Source of the DNA: Golubevia sp. BC0850
Lineage: Eukaryota; Basidiomycota; Exobasidiomycetes; Golubeviales; Golubeviaceae
Reading direction: 5' to 3'
NCBI GenBank assembly: GCA_012976225.1
Contig: JAAVVG010000014.1
Span: 1 to 64,000 of the forward strand
Length of the DNA: 64,000 bases
This document shows positions 45,096-54,501 of this stretch, piece by piece; the first letter of the stretch is position 1, and each line of letters starts with the position of its first letter. The position numbers were made by a program, and so were the translations under genes. The notes beneath the pieces are model-generated. The model saw only the letters and a program-made list of their open reading frames with translations. It was not told where the DNA came from and did no database searches.

Positions 45096-45734
45096 CGTGA
45101 AGAACGAGAATCAGAAAGAGGAGCTAGTAGATGAGGATCACAGAGGAGGAGGAGAGCAAGCAAGCTTGGGCTTGCCGAAAAGGGAAACAGCTGTGGCTCC
45201 ACTCACGACTCATTCACCAAACAATTCATCGATTCATCATTTCAAGATCTTTCAATTCAAAACAGTCAATTCATTTTCATTCATTCATCTGGCTTGGAGA
45301 GCAAAGTCGCGTCCTTCCAAAACTGTGGCATGGGCAAGGGATGAGACCACCACCTCCCTTCCAGTCTGCCCAGCCATTCCTATGGGGAATGATGTCATGC
45401 ATATGATCTTTGGCTGTTTCCCTTCGGTAAGGAGAACTGTAGCCTAACTTATCCAATTCCAAACAAACCCATTTCCCTTTGCTCTCCCCTTCTCCTTCTG
45501 TCCTCTTCAACACCTTCCTCCTCTTCCTTCCTGCTACTTTGCTCCAATTGGCTCCTTCAAGATCCATTCCCACACTCATTTGAACCTTTTTCTTGCTTCT
45601 AAATTCTCTCTTTGAACCTCCTCTGCTTCTCTGTTCTCTATCATCTATTATCTATTCTCTATTCTCTCCTCTTGGACACCCGCCACCTCTCAAGCCTCAA
45701 ATCTCAATAGATATCCCAATCCAGTCAACATAGA
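45096..45734. other. Divergent promoter region between kinase and membrane-protein genes
   Basis: 639 bases. The last 250 before 45735 are strongly pyrimidine-rich (TCTATTCTCT-type repeats), like a fungal leader. No TATA box seen. Confidence 0.45.
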
Positions 45735-48700
45735 ATGAGTCATGAAATTCCAACCTCAAACTCAAATCCAAGATCTCGACATAGAACTCAGAATAGGAGG
45801 AGGAAACAGGAAGAAGAGCAACTCCATAACCAACACCACCACCACCACCAACAACCTCAACCTCAAGCTCCTTCTCCCTCTTCTCCTCATCAACATCATC
45901 AGCATCATCAAGCAAAGCATTCATCTTTCAAGAAGGTTCAGTCTCAGCACAAATCCATCTCCAGTTCTCTCCCTCGATCTCATACCCATTCAAAGCCAAA
46001 GTCAACCCCAAAGCCACAACAAGATCAAGATAAGAAGACCTTCTGCAAGTCTTCAACCTTTGCAACCTCCAGTCGATCTTCAGTCACCTCATCTCTTCAC
46101 TATCAACCTTCATCAATTCCAACTGCAAAGTCACACGCAGCTGCCGTTGAATACTCTGCCAACAAATCAGCAGCAGGATGGGAGTTGAGACCTCACATCC
46201 CTTTATTCTTGGCTTTGACTTCTTGTGGAATCATCATTCTGCTTTTGATAGCCGGTTTGACTTTTGTCATGCTTTGGAGAAGGAGATCAGCAAGGTTGAA
46301 CTCGAGGAGACTTTCTAGAGAGAGAAAGGTCAGAGAAGACGGCAGGAGAGAAGGTCTGGAGATGAGATTGGAAGGGTTAGGGATAGAATTGGAAGGAGTA
46401 GATCACTCTTTCGAGGCTCTTAGTTTTGAAGGAAGGGATAAAGATGGAAATCTAGTGGAAGGAACTGCGGTGAAAGAAGGCGGAAGTGGTTGGAATGATT
46501 CAAAGAAATTCTTCGAACACAAATCGACACCAATGTTGAATCAAGAAAGTGCAATCTCAAGTCCTAAAGCTGCTTTCATTTCTTCAATCCATCAATCAAA
46601 GACTAACGGTGGAACTTGGAGGACGTTGATTCCTAGGAAAGGGAAAGGTGGAAACGACTTTCATGGAGTCATCGAGCAGTATAATTATACTCCAGAAATC
46701 ACTATCCAAGGTAGCGGAGAGGATATGTGGGGAACCAGTAAAGGTAGGATGGGTGAAGGATTCGGGATCGGAATGGGAACTCCAACAACTCCAGAAGCCT
46801 CGCCAGTTGGTGACGGTTGGGGAGGCTTCGTCAAGAAACCCAGATCTCCTCATCCCGCTTCTTCTTCCACCTGGAACCAGCAACCTGGTGGATCAAATCT
46901 CTCATCAACCATGGTTCATCAACATGAGAGGTTCGGCAAAGCTTACGACGAAGTGGACGTAGCTTTGGATCTAGCTCCAGCCTACTCAGCAGCCTACGCA
47001 GCTGCAGCTCCCAGAAGGTTCTTGGAAAGTCCAAGTCAGGTCAACAAGGATGCAACTGGTAGAATTGGAAGGTTCTCTTTCGGTCTCAGTTCTACTCTGG
47101 CAGCGGGAGTTGGACTCACCAGGAAGTTCTCTCAAAAGCTAGACGTGAGAAAGAGCAAGTTCTTCTCAAACTCCAAATCTCCCAATCAACCTCAACATAT
47201 TCCAGGTCCAACCATTTTTCATCTCTGTGACACTCCTGCCATGGGGGAACTGGAATTCGTGACAGCTCCTCTAGCTTCTCCTGGAATGTCAAATCCTTTC
47301 GACTCTGCTTTCGCAAGACCAAATTCACCATCAACTCCAACTCTTTCGTCTCATCTCCGTCCAAGATTGGATCGTTTTGACTCTGCAGCTTCAACTCTGG
47401 TTCCAAATCGAGCCTCTCAAGCTGCGACTAGCTACACTCAATCGGACAGACTCGGAAGGAAACAAAGCACAAGAACCACGGTGCTGGACGAACAGGAGGA
47501 AGAAGAAGAGGAGGATGAGCAGAACGAAAATGGAGATGTGGATGTTCGAAACTCAAGACTCAGTTCTTCGACAATCGAGAAAGGTCTCTTGTGGAGGACT
47601 CTTCCTGGAGGATCTCTAAGAGACGGTGAACCTTTGGGAGTTTCCCACGGAGATCAACTGATGGCCATCAGCGCAAGCAGCTCGGAGTCCTCTCTAGTTC
47701 CTTTCAGAGCTTCCGGTCAACATCAACTTTCACCTGCTAGGAATGGAGCAGGAAACGGAGAGGGGGTTGATTCTCCAACTGATCCTAGAGAAGAATCCGC
47801 CTTCAGAACGATCAAAGGTTCGAGAACCGATCAAATCATCTTCTCTGGAGACGCCGCCTCTCGACTCTCCAATCTGGATGCCTCCTCTTCTTCAATTGGT
47901 CTCGGAATCTCAATGGAATCATCACTGGAGACGGATGAGGTGGTCGAGAATGCATACCGCTCCGTCCAAAAGCTAGTAAGGGAAGGTCTAGGAACTCCTC
48001 GCAAGAGAGCCAGAGCAGCTTCGGACGTCAGAAGTCTCAAATCCCTCGATAGTTCAAGCATAGATCCAGATTATAGTATTGGCGCCTTGACGATGAGGTC
48101 GAGAAGTGCGACTATGGATTCCACCAGGTCCGTCTGTCTTCAAAGAAGTGGAAGGAACAGAAGTGGGACTTTGGATTCGACCCGTTCAAACTTGGGAGCT
48201 AGACGTCGTGCAAATTCGGATGGGCGTGGAAGAACTCTTCATCAATCAATGGTAGACGAGGATATCAACAAGTTCTACCCTGGAGTCAAAGCAATTCATC
48301 AGAACAGGTCTAGGAAGAGTTCTGGAGCTTCTTTGGTCGTCCCACCTAGGTTCTCCGTCTCAGTCAAGACCAGTGAAAATAGCAACAAGCACTTCTCCAC
48401 AGCCTCTTCTGCAAGTTTTTGGTCCAGAGATTCAAGACCTTCTTCTTACATCCCTAATTTTACTTCTGGAGAGTCTAGACAATCAGTTCCACCGCCGGTC
48501 CCAGAGAAGGACAGCCTCTCACCCCAACTCAACGAAGCCTCCACTGCTCTCAAAGATTTCTTCGACTCTCCTTCCCAAGGCAAGCGTCGCAGAGTAGAAG
48601 CGATTCAAAGCGAGTCTGATCAAAGTGGGTCTTCTTCAAACTCAAGAGGTCTCCCATCAAGATTCTCTCCCTTCGAAACTCCATCTCCTGAAGCTCGTAA

Positions 48701-50336
48701 GATTCTAACTCCTTCAACTTTCAGTACTCTGGCTTCAACTCTTCCAGCTTTCCCTTCTTCTGCTGCCATCTCTCCAAAGATCAATTATCCTTCTCCAAGA
48801 TCCAACGTCAAAGGACCTGTTCATCCAATTGAGCTTCAAATGAGATTGGAAGATGCGAGGGAAGAGATTCTGAACAATGGAAACGGAACTGGTGGAGATG
48901 TTTTCTATTCAAGTGCAGCCTCCTACACTCCAATTCTTTCGACTTCCAGCAAATTAGCTTCGGTTGCTGTCTCTAAAGGAAAGTTGACGGGTAATGTCAT
49001 CACAGGAATCAGCTCAAACAAGGACGGAAGACCAATCATCGCAACCTCAGTCATTTCACGCCATCAAACTGCGATCTCGAAACCTGAAGAGTATGACACT
49101 TCTCATTGTGGAAATGCTTCCGCAGATACCTGGTCCTCCTTCGCTGGAGACGATACTGTGATCTCAATGGAAGTTGATGGAAAAGCTCAAGGATCAAACA
49201 CTGTCAGGATATCTTCTGCATTTGACCCAAGAAGAAGTGGATCTTTTGCAACGAAGGCTACTGCAAGATACAGATCATCTCATGCTTCTCAAACTCCAAT
49301 CGTCACAGTCACTGAAGCTTTCGAACCTGTAGTCACCTCAACTCCTCAATTCTCTCTAGCTTCAAGCTCTCTCAACGGATCGACCTCATCCTCATCTTCA
49401 CCTGAACCAGCTTCAACTCCTGCCACGACGCTGGCCTCTTCCCCAGGATCACCTCCTTCTATTGGTCGTTCAAGAACAATCTCGGGAGATTCTCGTAGGA
49501 GCAGAGAGAACAGCTTTGGAGGAGACGTCTCCAAGTCTCCGAGAACTCGACCAAGAGGTGCCACGATTCCAGCCCCACGAGCTGCTTTGAGAGGAGCAAG
49601 AGCAGCTGCTGCCGCTGCCGCTTCTGCGATCCAAGGATTGTCTATGGACACAACGGTGGATTCACTTAGAGCTGAAAGTCCTAGAGTTGCCTTCGCTCCT
49701 CTCTTCGGTGACGACAGGCCTTCTTCTAGACCTTCAAGTCCAAGAGTAGCGTTCGCCGAGACCGCTTCGATCTCTTCTTCCTCTTCTTCACTCCGAGAAA
49801 GCGATGCAAGCTCCGAGATTCACGAGATCCCTTTGTCCTCCTCTCCTTTGAAGACTCCAATCTCATCAACTCCCGAGAAAGCATTCAGAAGTAGAACTCC
49901 AAAATCAATGTCATCCTCAAAGAAGAGAGCTCCTTCAAATCTCAGAATCGATACAAGTGGAAGGAAACAAATCTCATCTAGATCCAGTAGCTATGATACT
50001 TCTGAAGAGTTAGAGACGCCAATTCTAGGAGGATCAAGTGACATGAGTAGTGATAGCCTAGAAATCGCCAGCCCAACTTCTTCGATCTCTATCAGCTCCT
50101 CTCTTCCACTTTCAGTCAGAACAGAACAGGCATCAGAAGTCGAAGATTTGATTCGAGAAAACAGAATCATCAAGAAACAATCCATTCAATCCAACAGTCT
50201 TCTTTCAGCTGATGCTGCTAATGGAAGTCTTTCTTCATTGAAGAGAGCTAGAGCTACGACTTCCAGGTCTAGTGATTACGCTTCTCCTACAATGTTGGTT
50301 TTCAGATTCTATGAGCTTGATGATGAAGATCATTAG
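45735..50336 (+). CDS. Large single-pass membrane protein with a disordered cytosolic region
   Basis: A single exon of 1,533 codons. Residues 1-~60 are basic with His and Gln runs. One strong membrane segment lies at ~154-181 (LFLALTSCGIIILLLIAGLT), followed at once by WRRRSARLNSRR. The Arg cluster points to a cytosolic C-terminal side of ~1,350 residues, which is Ser/Pro-rich and probably unfolded, with many SP/TP and RSxS sites of the kind proline-directed and basophilic kinases use. Short sequence echoes recur (MRSRSATMDSTRS and RNRSGTLDSTRS; SPRVAFAPLFGDDRPSSRP and SSPRVAFAETAS). There is no signal peptide and no catalytic domain. I do not recognise the family; it may be a polarity or signalling scaffold at the plasma membrane, which is only a guess. 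Confidence 0.8.
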   Translation: MSHEIPTSNSNPRSRHRTQNRRRKQEEEQLHNQHHHHHQQPQPQAPSPSSPHQHHQHHQAKHSSFKKVQSQHKSISSSLPRSHTHSKPKSTPKPQQDQDKKTFCKSSTFATSSRSSVTSSLHYQPSSIPTAKSHAAAVEYSANKSAAGWELRPHIPLFLALTSCGIIILLLIAGLTFVMLWRRRSARLNSRRLSRERKVREDGRREGLEMRLEGLGIELEGVDHSFEALSFEGRDKDGNLVEGTAVKEGGSGWNDSKKFFEHKSTPMLNQESAISSPKAAFISSIHQSKTNGGTWRTLIPRKGKGGNDFHGVIEQYNYTPEITIQGSGEDMWGTSKGRMGEGFGIGMGTPTTPEASPVGDGWGGFVKKPRSPHPASSSTWNQQPGGSNLSSTMVHQHERFGKAYDEVDVALDLAPAYSAAYAAAAPRRFLESPSQVNKDATGRIGRFSFGLSSTLAAGVGLTRKFSQKLDVRKSKFFSNSKSPNQPQHIPGPTIFHLCDTPAMGELEFVTAPLASPGMSNPFDSAFARPNSPSTPTLSSHLRPRLDRFDSAASTLVPNRASQAATSYTQSDRLGRKQSTRTTVLDEQEEEEEEDEQNENGDVDVRNSRLSSSTIEKGLLWRTLPGGSLRDGEPLGVSHGDQLMAISASSSESSLVPFRASGQHQLSPARNGAGNGEGVDSPTDPREESAFRTIKGSRTDQIIFSGDAASRLSNLDASSSSIGLGISMESSLETDEVVENAYRSVQKLVREGLGTPRKRARAASDVRSLKSLDSSSIDPDYSIGALTMRSRSATMDSTRSVCLQRSGRNRSGTLDSTRSNLGARRRANSDGRGRTLHQSMVDEDINKFYPGVKAIHQNRSRKSSGASLVVPPRFSVSVKTSENSNKHFSTASSASFWSRDSRPSSYIPNFTSGESRQSVPPPVPEKDSLSPQLNEASTALKDFFDSPSQGKRRRVEAIQSESDQSGSSSNSRGLPSRFSPFETPSPEARKILTPSTFSTLASTLPAFPSSAAISPKINYPSPRSNVKGPVHPIELQMRLEDAREEILNNGNGTGGDVFYSSAASYTPILSTSSKLASVAVSKGKLTGNVITGISSNKDGRPIIATSVISRHQTAISKPEEYDTSHCGNASADTWSSFAGDDTVISMEVDGKAQGSNTVRISSAFDPRRSGSFATKATARYRSSHASQTPIVTVTEAFEPVVTSTPQFSLASSSLNGSTSSSSSPEPASTPATTLASSPGSPPSIGRSRTISGDSRRSRENSFGGDVSKSPRTRPRGATIPAPRAALRGARAAAAAAASAIQGLSMDTTVDSLRAESPRVAFAPLFGDDRPSSRPSSPRVAFAETASISSSSSSLRESDASSEIHEIPLSSSPLKTPISSTPEKAFRSRTPKSMSSSKKRAPSNLRIDTSGRKQISSRSSSYDTSEELETPILGGSSDMSSDSLEIASPTSSISISSSLPLSVRTEQASEVEDLIRENRIIKKQSIQSNSLLSADAANGSLSSLKRARATTSRSSDYASPTMLVFRFYELDDEDH

Positions 50337-51401
50337 AGTCCCTCTTTCAAGTTCCCCTCCTTTCTCTTTCTTTTTCTCCGTTTCTGTGTTTCTTCAACAG
50401 TCCCGCTCCCCACTCTCCTTTTTTTTTCTGCGTTTCTCCGTTTTGTCTTTTCACCCCTCATTTTTGTTTCATTCATTTGCTTCCAACCAACTATGTAGCC
50501 TTATTCTCTCAATCTCTCTCCCGCTACCCTTTCCAACAACTTTCTCCTTTCTTGTTTTCTTTCGTTCTTTTCTTCACCTCTGTATTTCATCGATGTTCCT
50601 ATCGAGCTTGTGCTCATCACTATCCTTAATTCTCGAATTCCACCGCAATCGTAAGACGAATGCCGTTTCACATTTTCCACCATCGTTTCTTCTTTCGTGC
50701 TTCAGGCAGATTGAGTTTGCGTCAACACTTCTCTGGGAAATTTCCAAAGCTCACATCTTCTCATCGCTCAGCGAGATCGAAACTTGCTCAAACGACGAAG
50801 CTACAACCCTGCACCTGAAGTGACACGACGAGCAATTTATCATGTCGAGTGAAACCAGCCGGGAACTAATTCCAAGTTCCAGCATCAAGGAGGCAAGAAA
50901 CCCGGAAAACAAAGCTGGGAATCACCCAAATTGTCACAGGAGATGCGCGGTGGACGGATTTCTGTTCACCGACCACCCCTGAACTTGCCTACAAACCTCA
51001 AATCTTCTCCTCGGAGTATCTTTCTCTCCCTCTGTTCATCTCGGCAATTTCCCTCCTTATCTCTCGCATATCATCCTTATCACTCTCCTAAGTTTCCCCT
51101 GTTAGTCGCGATCATTCCCTCTCCTCATTCTCGCGGCTCTCGTATCTGTCGTTCCGTTTTGGTTTGATGCCGTCTACCTCCATATAAACCTCTCCTGTTC
51201 TTTTTCCACATTCACAACATTTCTCATCTCTCTATCAATCTAATCAAGCCCATCCGCATCCGAAGACAATTCACGTTTTGTTCTATAGGTGAGTCAAAAG
51301 CGTCAACAAGCATCACTCGACAGCCGTAATTTACGCCCTACAGACGTTTCCAAATCAGTATGTGTTTCTGACTTCTTCTTCCTTTGTTTTTTTCTTCCTC
51401 A
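50337..51401. other. Long upstream region of a small secreted protein gene
   Basis: 1,065 bases, T/C-rich at the left. ATATAAA at 51182-51188 is a plausible TATA box, and a GTGAGT near 51290 with an acceptor near 51343 suggests a 5' UTR intron. No other gene is supported. Confidence 0.5.
51182..51188 (+). promoter_or_regulatory. TATA-like element (ATATAAA)
   Basis: Lies 214 bases before the ATG. If the ~54-nt 5' UTR intron is real, the spliced leader would be of ordinary length. Confidence 0.4.
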
Positions 51402-51885
51402 ATGGGACCTTTGAGGACCATATTCTCCAAAATCACTCTCCTCGCAGCAATTCTCGGAATCAAGCTAGCTTCAGCTGGACTTTGCACGCTACAAGGTTCC
51501 TACTCCTATTCTTCTACTGTAGGAGGTTCGGGAATCGCCGATACTTTCCAATACTACGATCCATCCGGAAACAGACTTTGGAGTTATGCTGAACACGGAG
51601 GGGACGTTCCAAGTGCCACTTGCGTGGGAGATGGCTCTACCGATAACAAGTGTCGTCAACTGTGTTATCGACAATGCAACTGGAGAAGATAGAGAATATT
51701 GCTATCAAACCACCAAGCTTGTGGGAACGGGAGCACCAGCAGACTGCGAGGTAGAAGGAGCGGACTTCGGATACGTTGCAAGCGAACATCCAGACGTTTG
51801 CTCAACAGGACATGGAGTTGGTTACACTGGACCAATTTCTACCGCATCTGGATCGTGTGGTTGCAGTTTTGAGTGGGGCAGATAG
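51402..51885 (+). CDS. Small secreted Cys-containing protein
   Basis: The ATG at 51402 starts a signal peptide (MGPLRTIFSKITLLAAILGI) followed by GLCTLQGSYSYSSTVGGSGI. The first frame stops near 51692; sensible sequence continues in another frame (EYCYQTTKLVGTGAPADCEV to CGCSFEWGR at 51885). A 43-nt GT...AG segment (51650-51692) joins them in frame to 146 residues with seven Cys. A frameshift is the alternative, because both frames read plausibly through this overlap. Size, secretion signal and Cys content resemble fungal secreted effectors or wall proteins. No family is recognised. Confidence 0.6.
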
Positions 51886-52389
51886 GGGCAAGGAAGGAAG
51901 GAAGGCAGGGGAAGAGGAGGGGGGGGGGTTGGTAGGCGCGTCAATAGGAAACGAGTTGAATAGGAAACGAGTTGAAGAATGCTTGTGTTGGAAGAAATTG
52001 CGAAATGCCAATGGATGTTGCTCGTTGAGAATGAGTGAGAGAGGAACAGGGTGTAATTGCAAATTGCAAATCTCCATGATAGAAGAAGTTCAACTTGAGA
52101 TCACAGAAGACAACAAAGCTGAAGAAGCTATTCTCTTTCTCTTTCCAATCGTCCTCAACCACCAGAAGTCAGAACAAGCTTGTTCACCTTCTTCATCTGG
52201 GTTTGATTTCAGGTTGAAACCATTCCATTCATCATCATTGTTGGTGTTTCATGTCATCCAGCTCTTATTTTCCATTTATCACTGAGTTGAATGGCGATTA
52301 GACCAGGACGCGAGGACGTCCATCTACCAAGTTCCAATTCTTTGAGGTCGGCTCAACAGAAGCACCATGTGCGAGGAAGAAGAAAAACG
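51886..52389. other. Intergenic, convergent
   Basis: Holds a G10 tract (51919-51928) and a 16-base tandem duplication (listed separately). No gene is supported. Confidence 0.4.
51943..51974. repeat. Tandem duplication of a 16-base unit
   Basis: AATAGGAAACGAGTTG occurs twice head to tail just after the secreted-protein stop codon and a GAAG/GGAA-rich run; probably slippage in the 3' region. Confidence 0.8.
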
Positions 52390-54240
52390 TTACCACATCA
52401 TTCGGAAGGCTCCAAAAATAAGGCTGCAACAATTCAAAGATGAAAAGAGAGGTTCAGCAAAAATGGCCTTCGACCTCACATTCTATCTTCTCAAACTCAC
52501 TTAGAAACCAACCCAAAGACAACCGCCTGTTTCATCTCTTCCGAAAAAGTGAAATTCCTACCATTGTTCAAATGACTTCCAGCGATTCTAGGATCTTGAT
52601 TTGCAGAAATTCTAGACCAACTTGGAGAAGCGATTGAAGAAGGAGAACTTCTTGAAGAAAGAAAGAACAAAGGTAAGAAAGGAAAGAAGAATCCTGTTAA
52701 GACTCCTTCCAGAATTGTTCGATAAGTTCCCTCAGATGAAGCAGAAGAATTGGGATCGTTGTCCACCGAATTTGAAAGAGATTCTATCCATTGTTCTTCT
52801 AGGGCTCTGGCGTGTTCGGTTTCTGAGAGGGTGAAATGGTAGAAAAGGGAGAGTGGAGGTGAGATTTGTGACTTATAAGAGGTGAAAGGGTTGGAAAGGG
52901 GATGTGGGGAGGCTTACCTTCATCTTCCAGAAGGGCATCGCCTGAACTTTGAATATTCCTGGAGGCACGGAAACTTAATCTCATGTTCTCGATCTCTTCG
53001 GGAGTGAGATTGGCAGTTGATTGTAGCCTGTCGAATCCTCGGAGCTGTGATGTCGTCTGAGAGTCTTGGGTTTGAGGCTGAAAGGAAGGGGAGACGGACA
53101 AGGTGAACATGGACGAAAGGGATCGGTAGGTCATTCCATTCCCTCACAAAGAAAGGGAAATCTATGGAAAACCTAAGACTTGGAAGGTCAAACAGAAACT
53201 CACCATTTCCTCTCCTTGGATCTCCTCTTCTCCAATAAACGGTTTCTCAACAATAACATCTCCAACAGAGCATTGAATATAAACTCTGTCTTCTTCAACA
53301 TCTTCAACAATTTTAACTTTTCTTCTCTTGATTTGACTTTCTTCAGTCATTTGATCTTGGTTTTCTTTACCCTTACCTTTCCCATTTGTTTCCACTTCGC
53401 CTCCCTCTTCCTCATCTAATCTCTCCCAAATCACACCACCACTTTCTTCATTTTCTCTTCCAATTTCTTCCAAACCTTTTCTAATGCCACTTATACCATC
53501 TCTCATCAGACCACCGAGTTCCTTTGCAGCGATACCAACGTTTCCATTGGCAGCTTTGAACTCTTGATTTCTACGATGAGTGTCTAGACTATCTAACCAA
53601 GAGACTAGACGAGTTCCATCTGATAAAATACGACCTGAATGGATTAGACGAAGAGATCGATCTTGGATTGAAGGTCTGCTGAATCGGATCTGTAGAGTGT
53701 AGACGGACGAAGAGAATGAGAGAAGTGATGAGTTTCGAACTCTCGCTTCCCGATGGGCGGCTGATTGATAGAACTCTTCTGGGTAGTATAACGACTTACC
53801 TTTGCTTTAAGAGCCCTTACAGAATCGTCCAGATCCTCTAAGAGAAGGAGTTGATCCTCATCGAATTCGTGATCCAGATCCAGTTCCCTTTCTTTCTGCT
53901 TTCCCTTATTGATTGAGATGTTTGTTGTCTCTCCTCTCTGCGCATCTTTGCCATCAATTCTTGATCTCAAATCCACTTGGAAATCTTGTAAGCCAGCTTC
54001 AGTGAAACGGACAGTGATAGGCCTAACTCGAAGTACGATCTTTTTCGACTTATCCCTTCGAAGGGGTGGCTGAGGTAGATCTGCATCGACTAAGTGAGGA
54101 AAGTGATCACCTTGACCTAAATAAGATGAGTTACTTGTAAAAGTCATCTTGCTTTTGAAAAGAGGAAAAGGAGGGATGCTGATGGTTTGAGAGAGAAGCA
54201 TAGTCTGATTTGGCCCTCCACTGCTTCTCCCTCGATCCAT
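52390..54240 (-). CDS. DSC3: Dsc E3 ubiquitin ligase complex subunit 3
   Basis: The ubiquitin-like membrane subunit of the Golgi/endosome Dsc E3 ligase, which activates SREBP in some fungi and degrades misplaced membrane proteins in others. Exons 54240-53800, 53689-53204, 53077-52918, 52822-52501 and 52423-52390 join in frame to 480 residues. The ubiquitin-like part reads KKIVLRVRPITVRFTEAG, then a charged insertion, then RSLRLIHSGRILSDGTRLVS. The Dsc3 C-terminal domain reads SQLRGFDRLQSTANLTPEEI, ENMRLSFRASRNIQ, RALEEQWIESL, with two membrane segments (TILEGVLTGFFFPFLPLFFL and AVVFGLVSNLIFGAF). The open frame extends above 54240 only through a GTG, so I took the first ATG. The gene diverges from the RING protein gene. 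Confidence 0.88.
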
Positions 54241-54501
54241 CTCACCCAAATTTGTTCCACCTGATTCCTCTACCTTTCTGGCGGAACTTAGGTTGGAATT
54301 CACATTTTAACTCTCATTTCTCAACTTGAATCAACTTTCCTTCAACTCTATCCAATCACAAGCTGAGTCCAAGCCAAGCCGGTTATCAGTCAGCACCCAC
54401 CTTCAACGCTTCAACGTTTCACTTCTACCTTCCTCTATTTCGCTTCCACTTCTTACCTTGCACGCTCTATCATCTAATATCAATTCAACTTCTCTACCTT
54501 G

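Noticed and set aside
45742-46188. 148-residue frame overlapping the start of the large membrane protein
   Set aside because: It is a +1 shadow of His/Gln/Ser-rich codons.
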